A program made the translations under genes and the position numbers. From assembly GCA_913775525.1 (NCBI GenBank), contig CAJYLH010000015.1:1-49962 (forward strand): 49,962 nucleotides of DNA, in the 5' to 3' direction. Under the pieces are notes generated by a model. It saw only the letters and a program-made list of their open reading frames with translations, was not told the origin of the DNA and searched no databases. This stretch comes from an uncultured Chryseobacterium sp. (GTDB taxonomy: Bacteria; Bacteroidota; Bacteroidia; Flavobacteriales; Weeksellaceae). Positions 48,822 through 49,962 of this stretch are shown piece by piece. Every line of letters starts with the position of its first letter. Position 1 is the stretch's first letter.

Positions 48822-49754
48822 TTACAGATGAAATAATGCAGGTCTTTGTGTCACTTCATGATAACAGATACTGTGTTTATCAAAATAGTGATATACAAGG
48901 CTTTTCCGCGTTCTGCTTTTATCTAGATGGGGCTCTCCACCATGCAAAATATTAGCATGCCAAATGAGAAGATCACCTTTTTTTGCTCTGAAAATTTCTT
49001 TATTAAGACCAAGCTGTTTAACTTTTGCTTCAAGAAATTCCTCATAAGCCTTATAACTTTGTTTGCCAATCTTAAGAGCTGTTCCTTCATTATCATAATC
49101 AGAATTCAGGAAATAGGGAAGCTTATGACTCTGTGGGATATAGTGTAGTGCTCCATTATTCTCATCTACATCTTCAAGAGCAATCCATACTCCCAGTAAA
49201 CCACCAAGAGGATAAGTAGTCATATGAATGCTGTCAGAATGGGTTTTTTGCTGACTTCCGTTAATGAAATTAATACTTTGGAAAAGCTTAGCATTCCCAT
49301 CCAATAAAACAGACAAGAACTCGAGTAATTTTTCATCGTTTCCAATATTACGAATGATTTCAGAATGGTGAATCGCAAACATCAGTTTTCCTCCATACCG
49401 GAATTTAAGTGTTCCATCATTCATCAGCTTTTCAATTTCAGTATTGATCTCATCTGCTGTATTTGTATCTATGTAATTTCTAAGAACTATAAATCCATTT
49501 TTATCATACTCCTGCACACTAGCTTTGTTTTCCTCCGATAAATTGCTGTATAAATCTGTACGTATCACCTTCTCAAAATCTATTTTTCTTTCTGAAGGAG
49601 GAAGATGTAAAAAATTTTTGCTTGATATGCTAGAAAAATAACTTTTGCGAATGCCAAATTTTCTGTACAGTGGTATGTTATGCTTCAGTTTTTTCTTATT
49701 GAAAAAATTGTAAATGACATAAGTTAATTTATAATTACGGATTTGCTTTAACAT
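48822..49754 (-). CDS. Phytanoyl-CoA dioxygenase (PhyH)-family Fe(II)/2-oxoglutarate oxygenase
   Basis: A non-haem iron oxygenase with the facial triad visible: H172 and D174 in THSDSIH, distal H271 in NILHGGEP, and the 2-oxoglutarate arginine R281 ten residues later in DKSRTRKS. No signal peptide. The basic first 45 residues precede the fold. Substrate unknown: family members hydroxylate acyl-CoAs, amino acids and natural products. It is more AT-rich by eye than the other genes and stands 83 bases from the insertion-sequence end, so it may be a recent arrival. It is followed after 20 bases by the DUF7935-like gene. Confidence 0.85.
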   Translation of the reverse strand: MLKQIRNYKLTYVIYNFFNKKKLKHNIPLYRKFGIRKSYFSSISSKNFLHLPPSERKIDFEKVIRTDLYSNLSEENKASVQEYDKNGFIVLRNYIDTNTADEINTEIEKLMNDGTLKFRYGGKLMFAIHHSEIIRNIGNDEKLLEFLSVLLDGNAKLFQSINFINGSQQKTHSDSIHMTTYPLGGLLGVWIALEDVDENNGALHYIPQSHKLPYFLNSDYDNEGTALKIGKQSYKAYEEFLEAKVKQLGLNKEIFRAKKGDLLIWHANILHGGEPHLDKSRTRKSLVYHYFDKHSICYHEVTQRPALFHL

Positions 49755-49837
49755 GCTGTAGATTTAAAACTTTATAAACTTATAAATTTATGAATTAATA
49801 ATCATAATCAACATACATATCAAATTGGTTTATTAAG

Positions 49838-49962
49838 AACTCATCTCGACTTTATTTTTTGAAATTTTCTCAAAGCAATCACCATGAACGCTAAATAATT
49901 AAACCCTGTCCAGCTTGTTATTGAAGTGTCAAACCTGTTAAGTATTGATCTGAAGCTATCCA
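49838..49962 (-). mobile_element. Partial insertion sequence, right copy (3' end, inverted)
   Basis: Exact reverse complement of 253-377 over all 125 bases, so the same IS element in opposite orientation, cut by the window edge. Identity stops at the same base as in the left copy (AACTCATCTC end), giving the true IS terminus. The neighbouring non-IS sequences differ (AATTTC inside the left end, CTTAAT inside the right). Confidence 0.9.
49841..49962 (-). CDS. IS4/IS5-superfamily transposase, C-terminal fragment (right copy)
   Basis: Last 40 codons of the same transposase as at the left end (DSFRSILNRFDTSITSW onward, ending KSR), with the stop 3 bases from the IS terminus. The 5' part lies beyond the window. 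Confidence 0.8.
   Translation of the reverse strand, partial: DSFRSILNRFDTSITSWTGFNYLAFMVIALRKFQKIKSR

Overview
The window looks like chromosomal DNA from a Bacteroidota bacterium of the Flavobacteriia, most likely Chryseobacterium or a close relative. The grounds are an adjacent SusC/SusD pair, Bacteroidota-type signal peptides and lipoboxes, absence of recognisable Shine-Dalgarno sequences, TAnnTTTG-like -7 elements, and the high-copy hairpin repeats typical of that group. Genus is an inference; no rRNA or other marker gene is present.

Almost everything from about 0.8 to 41.5 kb lies on the minus strand and forms one very large xylan-utilisation locus. Read in the direction of transcription (high to low coordinates) it begins with a NUDIX-type regulator, xylulokinase and xylose isomerase, then SusC/SusD, then D-mannonate dehydratase and an SDR-type D-mannonate oxidoreductase, closing at a rho-independent terminator near 30.69 kb. 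Next come glucuronate isomerase, KDG kinase, KDPG aldolase and a hexuronate MFS permease. From 26 kb down to 0.8 kb follow secreted enzymes: GH95, GH43, GH43, a double CE1 esterase, GH31, GH43-CBM6, GH27, GH43-CBM6, GH43-CBM6, GH97, a sialate-O-acetylesterase-like acetylesterase and GH115 alpha-glucuronidase, ending at a strong terminator at 767-792. Together they should strip acetyl, feruloyl/acyl, (methyl)glucuronate, arabinose, xylose and galactose decorations from a heavily substituted glucuronoarabinoxylan, release xylose and glucuronate, and feed them to the pentose phosphate and Entner-Doudoroff pathways. No endo-xylanase, SusE/F or hybrid two-component regulator is in the window.

From 42.3 to 49.8 kb the content is housekeeping or accessory: a secreted M28 peptidase, a YbdL-type aminotransferase (the only substantial plus-strand gene apart from a transposase fragment), a membrane pyrophosphatase with an unusual C-terminal OmpA-like domain, soluble pyrophosphatase, a small membrane protein and a phytanoyl-CoA-dioxygenase-like protein.

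The two window ends are partial copies of the same insertion sequence in opposite orientation, identical over the 125 bases that can be compared. The long intergenic gaps in the enzyme block are filled with several families of short hairpin repeats whose stems change in a compensatory way, and one gap holds a tandem duplication that includes an orphan copy of the 3' end of a GH43 gene.
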